Below are positions 47,774 to 60,625 of a stretch of 64,000 bases of DNA, piece after piece. Source of the DNA: Ancylostoma caninum (lineage: Eukaryota; Nematoda; Chromadorea; Rhabditida; Ancylostomatidae); the NCBI GenBank assembly GCA_037903475.1, contig JBAJFG010000423.1, forward strand, positions 186,001 through 250,000, written 5' to 3'. Within the stretch, counting starts at the first letter, position 1, and each line of letters opens with the position of its first letter. Position numbers and translations under genes: made by a program. A model generated the notes under the pieces. That model did not search any database and was not told where the DNA came from. It saw only the letters and a list, made by a program, of their open reading frames with translations.

Positions 47774-48670
47774 TTGGGTTGGGGAATAAGGGGAATAAAT
47801 TCGTTCGGTTTTTTTCAACTTGTTTTTTTCACGGCGACTTTAACTTTCCTTGACCGGCTGTAGTCTATTTTGAAGCCCTTGATTTGCCCTTTCTGAATGT
47901 CGTAACCTCATTCCTGAATTCTCGTTTTACCTTGCTTTCTACCGCATGGATTGTGACCACCCAAGTCGACGAAATTGAACCTCCCCGCAACCGACAACCG
48001 TTCAATTTTGATCGTGGATCAAATGTGGCTTAATTGGCTAGGGAAATCAATGACGTTTGGAGAGGAATCTCTACTGATGAAAGGACAGCATAGAAGTGGT
48101 GAACCCACTTCAGACAGGGCAAATTTGGCTTTAAAGTTGTTTCTTGTTCTGGACACCCAGTTTGTAGGAAATAAAGGCGATTATCCGCTGAGGTTGCTTC
48201 AGATGTAAGGAAGAACCACTACTGATGTTAACTCTCAACAATGTATAAGTTTAGCTAACGCATTCCGTGCAAAACCTCAAAATGCTGGATAAGTGGTGAT
48301 CGTCCACATTGCGTATGCTCGACTCCTCTCTACAAATTTCACTAAAATGACAAGCAAAAATCTCGAATGTAGGGAATATTTACCACTACCGACTCTTCTG
48401 GTCTAGTTCAGTCATACATAGCTTATTTTGTTCGGTTCCCAATTAATTTGATAAACTTCATCCAAGAGTTGCGGTTGCGGGCTACAATTTTAGTCGTCCC
48501 AAACAAAGAAATTTTTCGTAGACCTGGAGCTGACAAGCAGCCTTGTGCCTGGCAGCATTGATAGAGGAGGAGATGCGCTACGCTACCCATTTAGTGTGGT
48601 TTACAATGATGGTGGAAAATGGTGGTTTCTATGCTCATGAAAAACCGAACGAACTTATTCCCCAACCCAA
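47774..48670 (+). mobile_element. Internally deleted mariner relic
   Basis: TA-flanked ends TTGGGTTGGGGAATAAG (left, with a small insertion soon after) and the inverse CTTATTCCCCAACCCAA (right) enclose 897 bp. The plus strand at about 47998-48130 reads FNFDRGSNVA, then LAREINDVWRGISTDERTA and KW, the helix-turn-helix region of a mariner transposase, with stops. The catalytic part is not recognisable, and the length is about 350 bp short of a complete element. Confidence 0.8.
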
Positions 48671-51600
48671 TAAATGTAAAAATAGCACAATGTATCAATG
48701 TTGCTCTAAATATTCTGCCACTCCAGATCACGTGGAAAGACTTTACCAGGAACGTTCTTATACACAAATTCCGCACCTGGATTTTTCCATGCTCATTAAG
48801 TTTTTCCGCGCTTTTCATCTTAGCTTCCGAAATGGAAGCAAACAAGTGCAGAAAGTATAGAAAATATGTAGGATTTTTCTAATTCTATTCAGGATTGACA
48901 ATTTATCTGCTTATAACCACTTATTTGAATGCGTGTAATTGTTGTGGATCACGTTTCAAATCTTGATCCATTATTTGTATATTATTCATGAATGCATATA
49001 CATATGCAATTCGCACCTTATTTCAAACATATACCATCAAAGCCGGCCACTACTTCCTCTGAAATTCTGTTGTCCAACAAACGCGGAACAATGCCCCAGG
49101 AATTGGATGTTCTATGAGTTCAATTTCACTGCGAGGAGGATCTTGCAGAGAGATGCGGAAATTTCCATTCCTGTTTTACATATTCCATTTCAGCCTGGTC
49201 TTTCATTCTGCTTCCCACATGTTCCATGAGAGATTTGGCCGGAAAAGTGGGAAATTTGCGCAAATCGGAGAAGAACTAAGTGGAATACTTCGTTTTCAAT
49301 GCTGATGAAGTGAAGCTCACACACACACACACAACCTTGTTCATCACTTTTAGTGATTCTCAAGTTCCAGTTTGTGCGATGTTTTCTGGATGTGGAACAC
49401 ATTTTGGCAATGCCGGTGTAATTATAAGCGTTTCAAGGAAAAAATCCCAACTTCACGTTATTATCACTTGTTTCCAAATTTTTTTTCCTAATTCAAAATC
49501 CCGATATAATTGTTGGTGGGGGGCGCGTTCATTTTCCTATCTCAAAGTGTTTTGCCCTGGCAGAATGCAAGTGGGATGGAATGGACTGCCGATAAGCGGT
49601 AAAGAATTTCTGAAATGGATTACACATCCGAGTTCGATTGAAAACCCACAGATTTTTCAATGCAGATCTCATGCATACAGATACAGCTACAGATATACTT
49701 CGTATTTATAGTCGACATGCCATTGCGATAGACAAACGAATGTGAAGGTCAGTCAGGCGATGTGAGCCAGGCTGAAACGGTGGCACGCGACACACCTCGA
49801 TGCGACGCGGTACAACCTCTGTACGAAATGCACATGTCAAACAATGCTCTCCTGGTCGTTTGGCGTAGCGTAACAATTGGTTGAAAACACCAAAGAATTA
49901 GGTTGTTTGTTTGAAGAATTTCTGGGACATGTAAAAAGTGCTCTTCCTGGCATTTGAAGATATGAGAAGGATCTGAAAGAACGATGAAACTGAGGACAAT
50001 GATTGAGGAGGATTTCCAACAGGGCAATTATCCGCTTTACGCGCATAGACATCAGTTTTGCGCTCCCTAACCCATCTGAGTTCAATAAAAAACGCATTGA
50101 TGAGCGGACTATAATATTCAATATAAATGCGAGAAGTGTACTGGATGTGAGTAATTATGGTTAACCAAAAGTTGAAGGAATATTTTTTCCCTTCAGTTGG
50201 CTTAGCCGGCCCCTTTTTATTATCGATAAAAGATCAGTCTTTTCGGCAGATCAGGGTCGCAGTGATAGCGACTTGATATCTTTACACTACAGTACACGTT
50301 ACAAAAATGAGATCAAAGCGGTACAGAAGATATGGAGCGCTGAGTTCTTTCGTTGCCAAGAATTCGGAATAATTGACCTGCTTATTAGAAGTGCTCGCTG
50401 TTGTTCATCGCAACGATTAAAAAAAGAGCAAAGCAAGGTCTTGGGCTGCTAGGCACCGGGCAAAGGATCAAATTTGGCATCTCCAAACCATCATAGAGAA
50501 AATTCGCCGAAAATGTTCGTCTTATATCGAAATGCACGAAACAAAAATTGGTTGTGCCCACATAGGCAGGAAAAGTGGAATTATGTAGATTGCGAACGAG
50601 TGGCAAGGATAATTGAAGCTGCAGCGAGAGACGTCAAGGGCTGTAAGAAAATATGGGAATTCGGGAACCCACGTCATTTCTAGTCTGCATGCCATAAGAC
50701 GCCTTTTAATTAATAATGCTGATATAGGCGACATGTCATTTTTACCGCGTCGAATTTGCATTTGTTTACTTTTGATGAGTAGTATAAACAATTTGAATCC
50801 AGCTGGAGAAACACTCTTTCAGGATGAAGCTAGTCCACTACCATGAATAGGCGCGAAGACTCTACTCATGCAAACAACAAGGATGAATAGACGCTGCAAT
50901 CAACGCAGTCTTCTGCAAGCAGGATGCTAACGACAAAAAAGACATGGAATTTGTAGTTCTGCGAGTTACTGGTATTCGGATGGTGGCTCTGTTGACTCCA
51001 TCCCGCCTAACGACAAATAGCACGAAACGGCATCAGAGAAAGCATCCTAATGAAACACGCTTTTTCCGTCTAGGCGTTCCTGCTTCGGCTTTCTCTGTTA
51101 AAACAGCCTTCTCCTCACCAATTTTTCCAGCGCTCCTTCTAGGGTCGTAAAATCCAGGGTCAATGTGGCAAGCGGAGCCATTGAGGCATCGGCAAACTAT
51201 TGGCGTTGCCGCTCAAAGTGAAGAAGTTATAAGTGCAAAATAACTGAAATACAAAACTATTAAGTGGATACAAATTGATTAAGGGATCCATTAAGTAGTG
51301 TTATTGAGGCGGTTCCAGGAGATTTGCGGTGGTCTGAAGTCGACCAGTTCCTCTCAAGCGTAATTCGATATGCTTCAGGATTCCCACGGTTTCTGCTTCT
51401 ATCATATTTGGGATGGGTCGCCCGTGCAAATCATTTGTACTTGTTTTTCTTCAAGGTGATGTGCACATCCCGTAGCATCAGGTAGAGAAGAAATATGGAA
51501 ATGAACCTCATCGTTAGAGCAAATGAAAAAAATTTCCGGAAAGAATGGAAGACCCGATTCTGCGCCCACCTCGGAAATCCTCCTATATAAAGACTGGTAG

Positions 51601-51689
51601 GGGTCCAGATTTTTCTGGCGTCAGACCATGAGAGTCTTGTGAAGTCTTTTGTGCAGTGTAATGCATACCCAAGGTGGATGGAGAGACGC
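48671..51689. other. Intergenic, no supported gene
   Basis: The longest plus-strand frame (49280-49711, 143 codons) begins in an AC-repeat (49319-49332) and shows no domain. A segment at 50480-50850 has several adjoining plus-strand frames (for example LQRETSRAVRKYGNSGTHVI) that could be a decayed retroelement, but no diagnostic motif is visible. Confidence 0.4.
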
Positions 51690-53970
51690 GCAGACGTCAT
51701 ACGAAAAGCCGATTTATGGAGCGAGATGAGACTAGATCTTCGCGGGACCCGCAATTTCGAAATCCTTGCACAGTGACTGTCCTACGCTGGCGGTCTCACA
51801 GCCAACCGATGAGACAGAGCTAGCAAGGCTTTGAGGCAGCACATTATACGGAGCAGGATAGCCGCTGCTCTTCTCCAGTTGTACACTCACATGCATAGAA
51901 AAGGTGCGTCATTACAGACCACTGTGACACTTCCTGTGATCAAGTATGTAATTATTCAAATTTTCTGGATAACTCCCAACTTCCTCCCAAAGCTCTCGAG
52001 ATTTACGAAGGGTAAGGACGCACGGACGATAGGTGTGCCAGGGGCGAATAGTGACAGATACCGTTATGTCGATGGAGTAGGGGTTGTACTGTGACTCAAC
52101 GTTACGGAAAAGCCGGTAGATGGAGGAGGGGTCTGACATGGCTCAGGTGGGAGAAATGCCAGAATAGAGGTTCACCGATGGACGATGGGTCTCTGGTGGC
52201 CAAAAAGTGAGTGAATGACAGGAAACGGTCATGTTGGCCCAGGTGTGAGGAACACCAGCATTCTGCTAAACTGAAGAGAGGATGGGTTTGCTGTGGCCTG
52301 AAAGTTGAGGGGGCGGGGCAGCATTCGGGTCTAACGAAGGGGGTCTTCTGGGGGCTGAAAATTAAGGGAACTCCAAGATACGGGTACGCAGATGGACGAG
52401 GGCGTGAGTTCTGATCTGAAAATGTGGGGAACGCCAAGATACGGGTTCGCTGGCATAGGAGAGGTCCGCTGTGCCCCTGGTGCGAGAAACGCCAGAATAT
52501 GGGCCTGTTGTAGCCAAAACTGTGAGAATGACAGGATACGGTTATGCTTTTTCTGATGGAAAGGTGGCTCAGTTGTTAAAAACGCCAGCATTCGGGTCCA
52601 TCGAAGAGGGGATGAGTCTGCTGTGGCCTGAAAGCTAAGGGAACTCCAGGATACGGATTCTTGAATGGTGGAGGGGAAGTGCTGTGGTCTAAAAATGTGG
52701 AGAACGCCAAAATACGGGTTCGCAGGTGTAGGAGAGGTCCGCTGTGCCCCAGGTGCGAGGAGCGCCAGAATATGGGTCTGTTGTGGCCAAAACTGTGGGA
52801 ATGCCAGGATGCGGTTATGACGATGAAGTGGGGGTCCGCTGTGGCACGGGTGTGAGGAACGCCAGGATATGGGGTACAATGAAGGGGGATGGGTCTGTTT
52901 TGCTCTAAAAGTGTGGGAATCCCAGTATGCGGTTATGCTGATGGAGGAGAGGTCCGTTTTCACCCAATGTGAGGAACGAGAAGATACTGTTTACAGTTGG
53001 AGGAGGGGTCCGTTGGCCCAAGTGTGAGGAATAAAAATATTCGAGTTCAGCTATGGAAGATGGGTCTGCTTTGCCATAAAGTATGGGTATCCCAGGGTCA
53101 TGCCGATGGAATAGGGAACTGCTGTGGCCCAGGTGTAAGGAACACCAGCATGCTAGTCCACCGAAGGAGGGATGGGTCTGCTGGGGCCTGAAAGTTGAGG
53201 GAACTCCAGGATACGGGTTCGTGGATGGAGAAGGGGCTGCGCTGTGGTCTAGAAATGTAGGGAACGTCAAGGTAGGGGTTCGCGAGTATAAGAGAGGTCC
53301 GCTGTGGTCCAGGTGCTAGGAACGCCGGAATGTGGGTCTGTTGTGGCCAAAACTGTGGGACCAAAATGCCAGGATGCGGTTATGACGATGGAGGAGAGGT
53401 CCGCTTTTCCCCAGTTGTGAGGAGCGAGAAGATACTGGTTCACGGATGGAGGAGAGGTCCGCTTTGGCCCAGGTGTGAATAACTGTGTGAATAGCTCAAA
53501 TGGCAGGAAACGCGCTTTAAAGAAAGATGTTCGTCCAACAACAATCTCAACTTGAATTACTTCGAGTATCTAATTACACTGTGTCGGTTACAACAAATAG
53601 TCGACAGTTACTAGATTCATATAAATGATAAGCATGCGCAGAGTTGAGGATGACTTGCCATGGTAGGTGACATTTAAGAAGTGCGGTGACAACAAACGAG
53701 GGATGTATCATTGCATCCGAAGGTGAATTTACATGGTGATGTGTGATAAAGAATGCTCGAGCAAGGCGCATACAAGAAGTCCGGAATTGGCTAGGTGGCC
53801 TGACTGGTAGAATACACGCAACTCATAAGGAGACTTTCGTACTCAAACTCAAGTAATTAGTATTTTCACTTCTATTTCAATTTCTTAAGAATTTCATAGG
53901 CAGGAAACTTCTGCACCTACCTCAAGTGGCTGCCCGACCCCACTTTCTAGCGACCCGTAGGGGCGCTAGT
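51690..53970. mobile_element. Minisatellite-carrying repeat element, copy A
   Basis: It shares three segments in order with the copy at 59405-60846. These are a 5' block (CTTCGCGGGACCCGCAATT, CTGGCGGTCTC, ATACGGAGCAGGA at 51739-51870), a ~60-bp-unit minisatellite (52130-53490), and a 3' block CCTCAAGTGGCTGCC...CCACTTTCTAGCG (53919-53970) ending in a stem-loop. Shared flanks on both sides of different-length arrays mark a dispersed element that carries a minisatellite. Class is uncertain; Helitrons often carry such arrays, but the ends do not prove it. Confidence 0.6.
52130..53490. repeat. ~60-bp minisatellite with higher-order structure, array A
   Basis: Degenerate units of 58-61 bp (plus a 39-bp short form) share GGGT..(C/T)..GATGGAGGAG, GTCCGCTGTGGCCC and GGAACGCCAGGATAC. 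Successive unit types recur in a fixed order: GAAGAGGGGATGGGTCTGCTG, then ATGG...GTGGTCT, ATAGGAGAGGTCCGCTGTG, GGTCTGTTGTGGCC and GGTTATG. This order appears near 52262, 52593 and 53146, so it is a higher-order repeat. The long open frames in it (52963-52331 minus, 210 codons) are repeat artefacts. Confidence 0.85.
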
Positions 53971-53998
53971 TGAAGCAAATTCTACATACAACTGAATA

Positions 53999-55867
53999 CA
54001 GTGCGTTTCATAAGTATAGACGCACCCTGGATAATGCCGGCACCCAGTTCATCACAGGTTCATGAGAAAAGTTACGAACGTCAATCGATTCGGCATGCCA
54101 GAAAAACTAAGATTGCATTGTTTCACTAGTGATTGTGGAAAATACGGGATAGATTCGGCACATCACCATTAAATATGCCGTTTCATAAGTATGGACGCAG
54201 TCCATGAGGTAATACAAATAATTCTTATCTCCAAGAGAAAAAGTGGGCTTAGTATTTTGATAGGAACTAATAAGCGTCTGCAATGTAAATCTGCACTTCA
54301 ACTTGGATCACAACGTTTTGGAGCGAGGCTGGGGCAGTTAAAAGATTTACATGCTGTAGGCTGGTGAAATCGCAGGATCTCCGGGTGGAGGGGAGGTTTT
54401 TCGGGGTCCACCTGCAAATATGTATAAGATGTTGAGTTCTACAATCGAAGGGAGAATTTTGGTATGCAAAAGAAGACATCGCATCAAAGACGGCGTCTCA
54501 TACCATGCCTGAACTCGAAGCACATGATGTGCATTGATGTTGTCTGAGCCGCTGCGTCGGCTCCGTCATGCAGTGCAGGGGTTAAAAAGGCATTTATTCG
54601 TTGCATCACCATTGCACATTGTTAACTTCATCTCATACCAGGGGTTATCCCGTTCCAAAAAGCTTCACAGCTTTGTTTTCCGGGAAGGAACGCGGTGATC
54701 GCCATGTCGAAAAAACGAGTTGGTTGTTTTGGATTTTTTGAAAGCTCGTGCTATGTTTGAATGAGTTTACAGGGTGAGGAAAGCTTTATTTCGACTGTAT
54801 TATAATGAATGCACGCCGCTGGGGTGACATACAAGGAGAGCCAGACTCTCTTAAAACGAGCACCTTTGGAGGTAGCGCTGCCAAAGTTGGAGATGTTTCC
54901 TCTCAAAACGACATCCTGGATATTACCTCCATTTCTACATAATCGAATTTCTCAAATCACAAAAGCACCTTTGGTGTTCAATTCTCGGGCGCGTGTGGCG
55001 CAGTGGTAAGAGGCTCGCTGCGCACGCACACGATCGATGGTTCGATCCCGCCCGAGGCCAACCAAGCCTTCCATCCCTCCGGGGTCGGTAAATTGGTACC
55101 AGAGGAGTCTGGGAGGATGAAGCACTGACTTGGTACATCGGGTGCCCCCCGCAAGTCATTGTACAGGGCACATACGCATTCAACGCCTCTACGATGCTCA
55201 GATGAAGTCGAATGCGTGGCGCATCCCTCGTGACGGGATTGATTAACGCCGACCACTTTATCCTTTATCCTTAGTGTTCAATTCTTACATTTTCTTGCAG
55301 CACACAGAAGGAGAAACCTCACTTTCCATCGAAAAACCGGCGTGACCTATAGCAGTCGCTAAACAAATAGGCATTTTCAGAAACCCTAACTGACGGTACT
55401 ATCTGCCTTCTAGTACTAACAACATCGAACATCTCTGCAGCATTCCACCAGATGACATTCATGGACGGAACCGAACATCTTCCGGCAAAAAAACCCGAAA
55501 AATGCTATTGCCTGTACCAGCAGCTGTTTTGATAGCCATTCGCTGGAAGGGATATGTAAATCTATGCTAACCCATGTTTTCTAAGCTGCTTGGGAATCGC
55601 GGAGACCTCCCAGCTACAAATCTGCTTTTGCATAGAAATTCCTTCTGTGAAATCATCGGTTTCTGAAAGTGCGTCTATACTTATGAAACGGTCCTTAGGA
55701 GGTGGAAGTGCTGGATCTACCTATGTTTTACATAACGTCGGGTGAAACGACGGAAACAAGGGTTTTTGGGCACGCATTCGATTGGCACTCGTGGTTTTCT
55801 CCAAAAAGTTACGTGGAACTGTGTACCAGTGTTTTCTGGGGTGCGTCTATACTTATGAAACGCACTG
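53999..55867. mobile_element. Tc1-like element with IR/DR ends, interrupted by a SINE
   Basis: Perfect 29-bp terminal inverted repeats, beginning CAGTGCGTTTCATAAGTATA, are flanked by TA at 53997-53998 and 55868-55869. A second, inner copy of the repeat core CGTTTCATAAGTAT lies in the same orientation about 175 bp inside the left end (54179-54199) and about 172 bp inside the right end (55670-55690). This is the IR/DR arrangement of Sleeping Beauty-type Tc1 elements. Excluding the SINE and its duplication it is about 1.57 kb, a usual Tc1 length. No transposase motif was recognised. Confidence 0.85.
54986..55273 (+). mobile_element. tRNA-derived SINE
   Basis: It has a tRNA-like head with an RNA polymerase III A box (TGGCGCAGTGGTAAGAGG) and B box (GGTTCGATCCC), followed by a tRNA-unrelated body and a TATCCTT-type tail. 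An exact 12-bp target duplication GTGTTCAATTCT flanks it (54974-54985 and 55274-55285). The head cannot be a working tRNA gene because the acceptor stem and anticodon arm do not pair properly. It is inserted in the IR/DR element and so is younger than it. Confidence 0.88.
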
Positions 55868-57719
55868 TAGTTGCGGCGAGGCGAGACGTGCTCACTCGTT
55901 GTACACTACTTGAGTATTTAGTGCAACTATTCGGTAGCTGAAAAAGTTCTGTGACACGTTTTAGTTTCATTTTCAAAACGATAAAGCAGTTTGACCAATG
56001 AGATCTTGTGTAGGCATAAGGTGCAATGTTCTCTAAACTTTTACTTGAAGGGGTTACGAAGGAAGCTCCATTGGAATTTAAGTATTATAGGAGGATGCCT
56101 CCGGCCTGTTGAGTCTCACTCCGCTCCATTCTCCATTATGCTTCCCTGCAAGGACATCTTGTCAGAAGTGTCGATACCACTATGTATGCGATGTGTTTGA
56201 AGAAAATTTATTCACCATTCGTCTCTCAATGGCACCAGGGGTTCGATTCCGCCAAAATCGCGCTTGAAAGTCATTCACGCTCTGCAGAAGCATCGAATGT
56301 TAGTAATGATGATATGCAGGACGCCCTGAAGGCGAAGCCAAATGTCGATACCTGAAAGTTGACTGCTTTAATTCACAACTAGGTGGTGTGCCCGGCTTCG
56401 CTCGCGTGTCTTATTTACTTCGACGTTTGGAGCTGATGAGATCTATTGTTGAACGTGATAAATCCTTTCAGAATGTTAATTATTTGGTTATCAGGCTGGT
56501 GAATTTTCTTCACCCATCCTTGCAAAGAAGTAAGAAAAGCCGTTCGGTTGCTAAATTCTACTAAAATGCTTATCATAGTCACAGTAGACACGTCTTCACC
56601 CACTCGTGAGCTGAAATAGAAAGATCAATAAAATCAATACATCGATATTTCGTTCAAAACGGTTATCATTTTCGTGCTCAGCGTATTACGCAACCCCAAC
56701 AGACGTGTATTTGCTACTCGCTGAGCAGAGGTAGCGAAAAATCAATAAAATCGTCATAGTCGATGAACCAGTCGCTATTGTCCTGAGTAAAGTAGCGTGA
56801 ACCTCTGTCAGGAAGTATGGTGCAAAGTTTGGTCCCGATCGGTTGACCCTCCGCGATTTCTGTTAGGAACAGACACACACATACACATACACATACAGCC
56901 ATTCATTTTTAGATATACAGATAATCCATAGTGTAGCACTTCGTAAGCATAATCGCAAGTCGTTAGTCATGATCGCGGTTACAGACTCCTTTTATGGCAT
57001 CTTCTCCACGATTTAACGAGACAATCCCTCTGCGGTGTAATCGGCTCTCTGACATCGTCAAAACCCTCAAAGCCATGTCGGAGCATCACCCTCACATTCA
57101 AAGACGTGCATACTAAATGTGCCTCTATATAAAAACACTCACAAGTAACAGTATGGAATGTCCCAGAACCAACGCTATGGCTCTGTGCAGATCTCTGTAG
57201 CTCTAGAAGCTTTTCAGACAAATTTCAACTATGGGTAACCGATTCGATCATCACCGGCCATCCCTGCGTCGGCCTCTACCACTAGACGACCGAGGAACAC
57301 ATGGACCTAGAAGAAAAAAAGTGGCCCGTGCTGTTGAAGGAATGATAGGCAAAGTTAAAGTTACCATGTGTAGCGCCACATCTTCTCCCCCCCCCCCACC
57401 CACTATAGTCCATGAAATGCCGCCAAAAATATACTAGAGTGGTAGGTCTGTCAACCCCTCCCCCCCCCCTCCCCACCAAATTTGCCTATCGCTAGCGCGG
57501 ACGTCAAAACGTTTATCCTGAGTAATCTCAATGATGCATCCTGGTTAAGGACTACTGAGTAGGGGGTCACCCAACACAGCAGATAGCAGAAATTCTACAG
57601 TATAGTGTGTAGTATCACCATGACTTATAATAACGGGCCTAGTCTGTGTGTAATTGTGTCTGTGTGTCTGTGTGTCACGAAATTCGTTCATCCTGCTTCG
57701 AATGAATAGTTGTCTAGGT
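55868..57719. other. Intergenic; microsatellite and a dispersed repeat copy
   Basis: An imperfect ACACAT repeat occupies 56871-56897. A C-run pair lies at about 57388-57397 and 57462-57470. The segment 57490-57545 holds the dispersed repeat core GAGTAATCTCAATGATGCAT, also seen in the receptor introns. No gene is supported. Confidence 0.5.
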
Positions 57720-57925
57720 TGTTTGAAGACTCGGGTCCACTGTTTTGATAAGGGTACTCCTGCGCCCAGAAATGGGGAGACAGGACCACCGCTGTGATAG
57801 GGGTGAGCAGGAGCACAGAAGTGTGGAAACGCTCGGAGATGAGTCCCGCCGTGGAAAGGGGTGCAATAGCGCCCAAAAGTGGGGATATTCCTAAAGATGG
57901 GTCCGTGGTGATAAGGGTACACCGC
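57720..57925. repeat. Short three- to four-unit minisatellite
   Basis: Units of about 62 bp share GGGTCC..., GATAGGGGTG and GCGCCCAGAAATGGGGA-like segments. Composition and phrasing resemble the larger 60-bp arrays at 52.1 and 59.8 kb, though similarity is lower. Confidence 0.6.
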
Positions 57926-59404
57926 AACTGCTATGGGATAAACTTCGATTGTTTGTGAGAGGCTAACAACACATAATAGCGTTAAATTCTACAGTCCAGC
58001 AGCGAGTGGTGTACCATCTATGTGATTCTGTCGCCATCATGTCCCCTTCCGCATTGTGGTCGCCTCATACTTATCCAATTCTCCCTTGGCACACCGCATC
58101 CTCCTCTTTTATATGTTCGGAGTACTCTTATCAGTAGACCAACCAAAAATGACATAAGGAATGAACCATTTCGCCTGGACATACCATGTTGAATCGGTCA
58201 TAATAACTACATTTAGCCATTCCTATCGAGCGAAAGAAGATTTTCTCTGAGGAATGAGGTTAATATTCCTTGAATGGTGAGGCGGCAAACTAGGTAAAGC
58301 TAAGAAAGGAAGACGGAAGGCAATATTGGAAAATATGGCACGGTTACTAGTTCTTAAAGAACAAACACAAAGAAGTGCGAGCTAAGCGAACATCGGGAGA
58401 AGTCTGGAAGTCCGGCGTTAGCCGGACGGACAGACTGGTATATGTTATGATGTCTAATGTCGTTGTCGCAAATGTGTTATGACATTTCACGCAACGATAA
58501 CAAGAATAAGCAAAGATTTCCAAAGCTGGAAAGGACATTTTAAAGAAAGCGGGTGTTCTGCACGGTGAACATTTGAAGAAGGGCAGCATACACCAATGGT
58601 TGTAATGAATTCTGCATGTGCACTGGAATGCAGAATAGAAGGAACCTAATGGAATTACCTAAGTTTGAGTAACACCAGAATGTTATAGCACAAGCATGAA
58701 GAGAAGGTTGAACACAAACCAGGTATCATTCAGAACCAGAAGGCAACCCTACATTTGAATAAACAGTGCGACCTGGAAAAAAAATATTTCAATAAAAAAC
58801 CTCTCAGAAAACCACATCATAGAAGAACTGCTGCAACAGATCGCCAGAAGGCGTGAACAACGTGCCGCCACAGTAATTCCTAGATAATCTAACTTCATCC
58901 GGTGACCAGTTAAACTGTAGCGGGAATGGTGCATGTGAGGTCAGCTCGCGGCAACCCTCGACATTCCGTGCCTTAGCTAATCTTTAGGCTCAGATTGGAG
59001 CACTGTAACGATTCATCTGTTGCGTGAGACCATCAGTGTCTGACCGCCACTCAAACTCGCAACCTTTGTTGGATCGGAGGAGTTTTCCCGTCACTCAAAT
59101 ATATGCAATTATTCTATGCAAAATTTCCCCGGATTTTTCTTAACTTCACTACAAACAAATTACAAAATTCTGGTCATCCGAGAGGTGAATTCGATCATCT
59201 GAGAAGTGAAATGCTGATGATGACGATAATTTTGCGCTTTCAGATTTCGTAGCAATCATAAGGAACAGTCTGAGGCCTTCACTGAGAATTCTTCCTTACA
59301 TGCACCATGTGCGTCACGGACGAAAAAATCTATTAAACAAAGCGCCGTAAGGGGGCTAGAGCGGTTAGAGATACGGGGCGGCACTCATAGACACCGCAAT
59401 CTTG
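57926..59404. other. Intergenic, nothing recognised
   Basis: Only short open frames without motifs; no splice-consistent exons or repeat boundaries were found. Confidence 0.4.
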
Positions 59405-59774
59405 AGGCGCAGACTGTGTGGCGAAAGGGCCGATTTCCATGGACGCAGACACGTTCGCTTCGGGACCCGAAATTACGTCACTGCTGGCTCTCCCGCATGC
59501 ACGGGATGGTGCTTTCATCACCTTCGCTGGCGGTCTCGCTGCATAGGAGTGAGGGAGTGTTTACGAGCTTTCAGGCTGCACAATATACGCAGCAGGAAAA
59601 CAAGCCTTCCACTGATGCGACGCTGAGTGCACTTGCAGGAAGAGATGGACGGGTGCTATGAGGGCTGCCACGTCTCGGAAGCTCGGGAGGGTGGACCTAC
59701 GCGGTCGCCTCATCTGGTGGGTGCTATTGCCGCATCGCCTCTAAATAGGAAGGCATGACATTGTATATCCAATC

Positions 59775-60625
59775 AAATACGGGTCCACCGATGGAGAAAG
59801 GGCCCGCCGTGGCTCAGTGGTGCGGGGAACGCCGAGACACGGGTCCACCGATGGAGAAAGGGCCTGCCGTGGCCCAGTGCTGTGGGGAACGCCATGAGGT
59901 GGGTCCAGCTATGGAGAAAAGGCCCGCTAGGGCCCAATGGAGCGGGGGACGCCAGGGTACGGGTCCACCGATGGAGAAAGGGCCCGCCGTGGCCCAGTGC
60001 TGTGGGGAACGCCAAGAAACGGGTCCACCGATGGAGAAAGTGATGTGGGTCCAGGGAGAAAAGGCCCGCCGTGGCCCAGTGCTGTGGGGAACGCCATGAC
60101 ACGGGTCCATCGATGAGAAAGGGCCCACCGTGGCCCAGTGCCGTGGGAACTCAATGACACGGGTCCATGAGAAAGGGCCCGCCGTGGCCCAGTGCTGTGG
60201 GGAACGCCATGACGTGGGTCCAGCTATGGAGAGAAGGCCCGCGAGGGCCCAATGGTGCGGGGGACACCAGGATACGGGGTCCACCCAGATGGAGGAAGGG
60301 CCCGCCGTGGCCCAGTGAGTATGGAGACACCAGGATACGGGTCCGCCAACATAGGATTGGTCCGCTGTGACTCAGTAAAGTGGAGAATACCAGGATACGG
60401 TTCAGGCCTAATGTGTGAAGATGGCGCCAGAATACGGGTCCACCGATGGAGGAAAGTCCGCTGCGGCCCAGTAGTGTGGAAAACACTCGGATACAATTTC
60501 GCTTTGTCCAATAATGTGGGGTACGGCAGGATACAGTTCCGCCGATGGAGAACGCGTCTGCGTTGGCCCGATAGTGAGGAATACGCACGAATACGCCATA
60601 CGATGGGGAACGAACTTCTCATTCG
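59775..60625. repeat. 60-bp minisatellite, array B
   Basis: The first units are spaced exactly 60 bp (GGGTCC starts at 59781, 59841, 59901, 59961, 60021) with GATGGAGAAAGGGCC, CGTGGCCCAGTGCTGTGGGG and AACGCCATGA blocks. Later units vary in length and drift. About 14 units in all. Open frames on both strands (for example 60284-59814 minus) only reflect a period divisible by three. Confidence 0.9.

Noticed and set aside
52331..52963. 210-codon minus-strand protein, and similar long frames at 59755-60641
   Set aside because: Unit lengths near 60 bp keep frames open by periodicity; the same is seen on both strands, and the translated repeats are unlike real proteins.
54986..55070. Functional tRNA gene
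   Set aside because: A and B boxes are present, but the arms do not pair into a proper cloverleaf and the unit continues into a 3' body and tail with a target duplication, so it is a SINE head.
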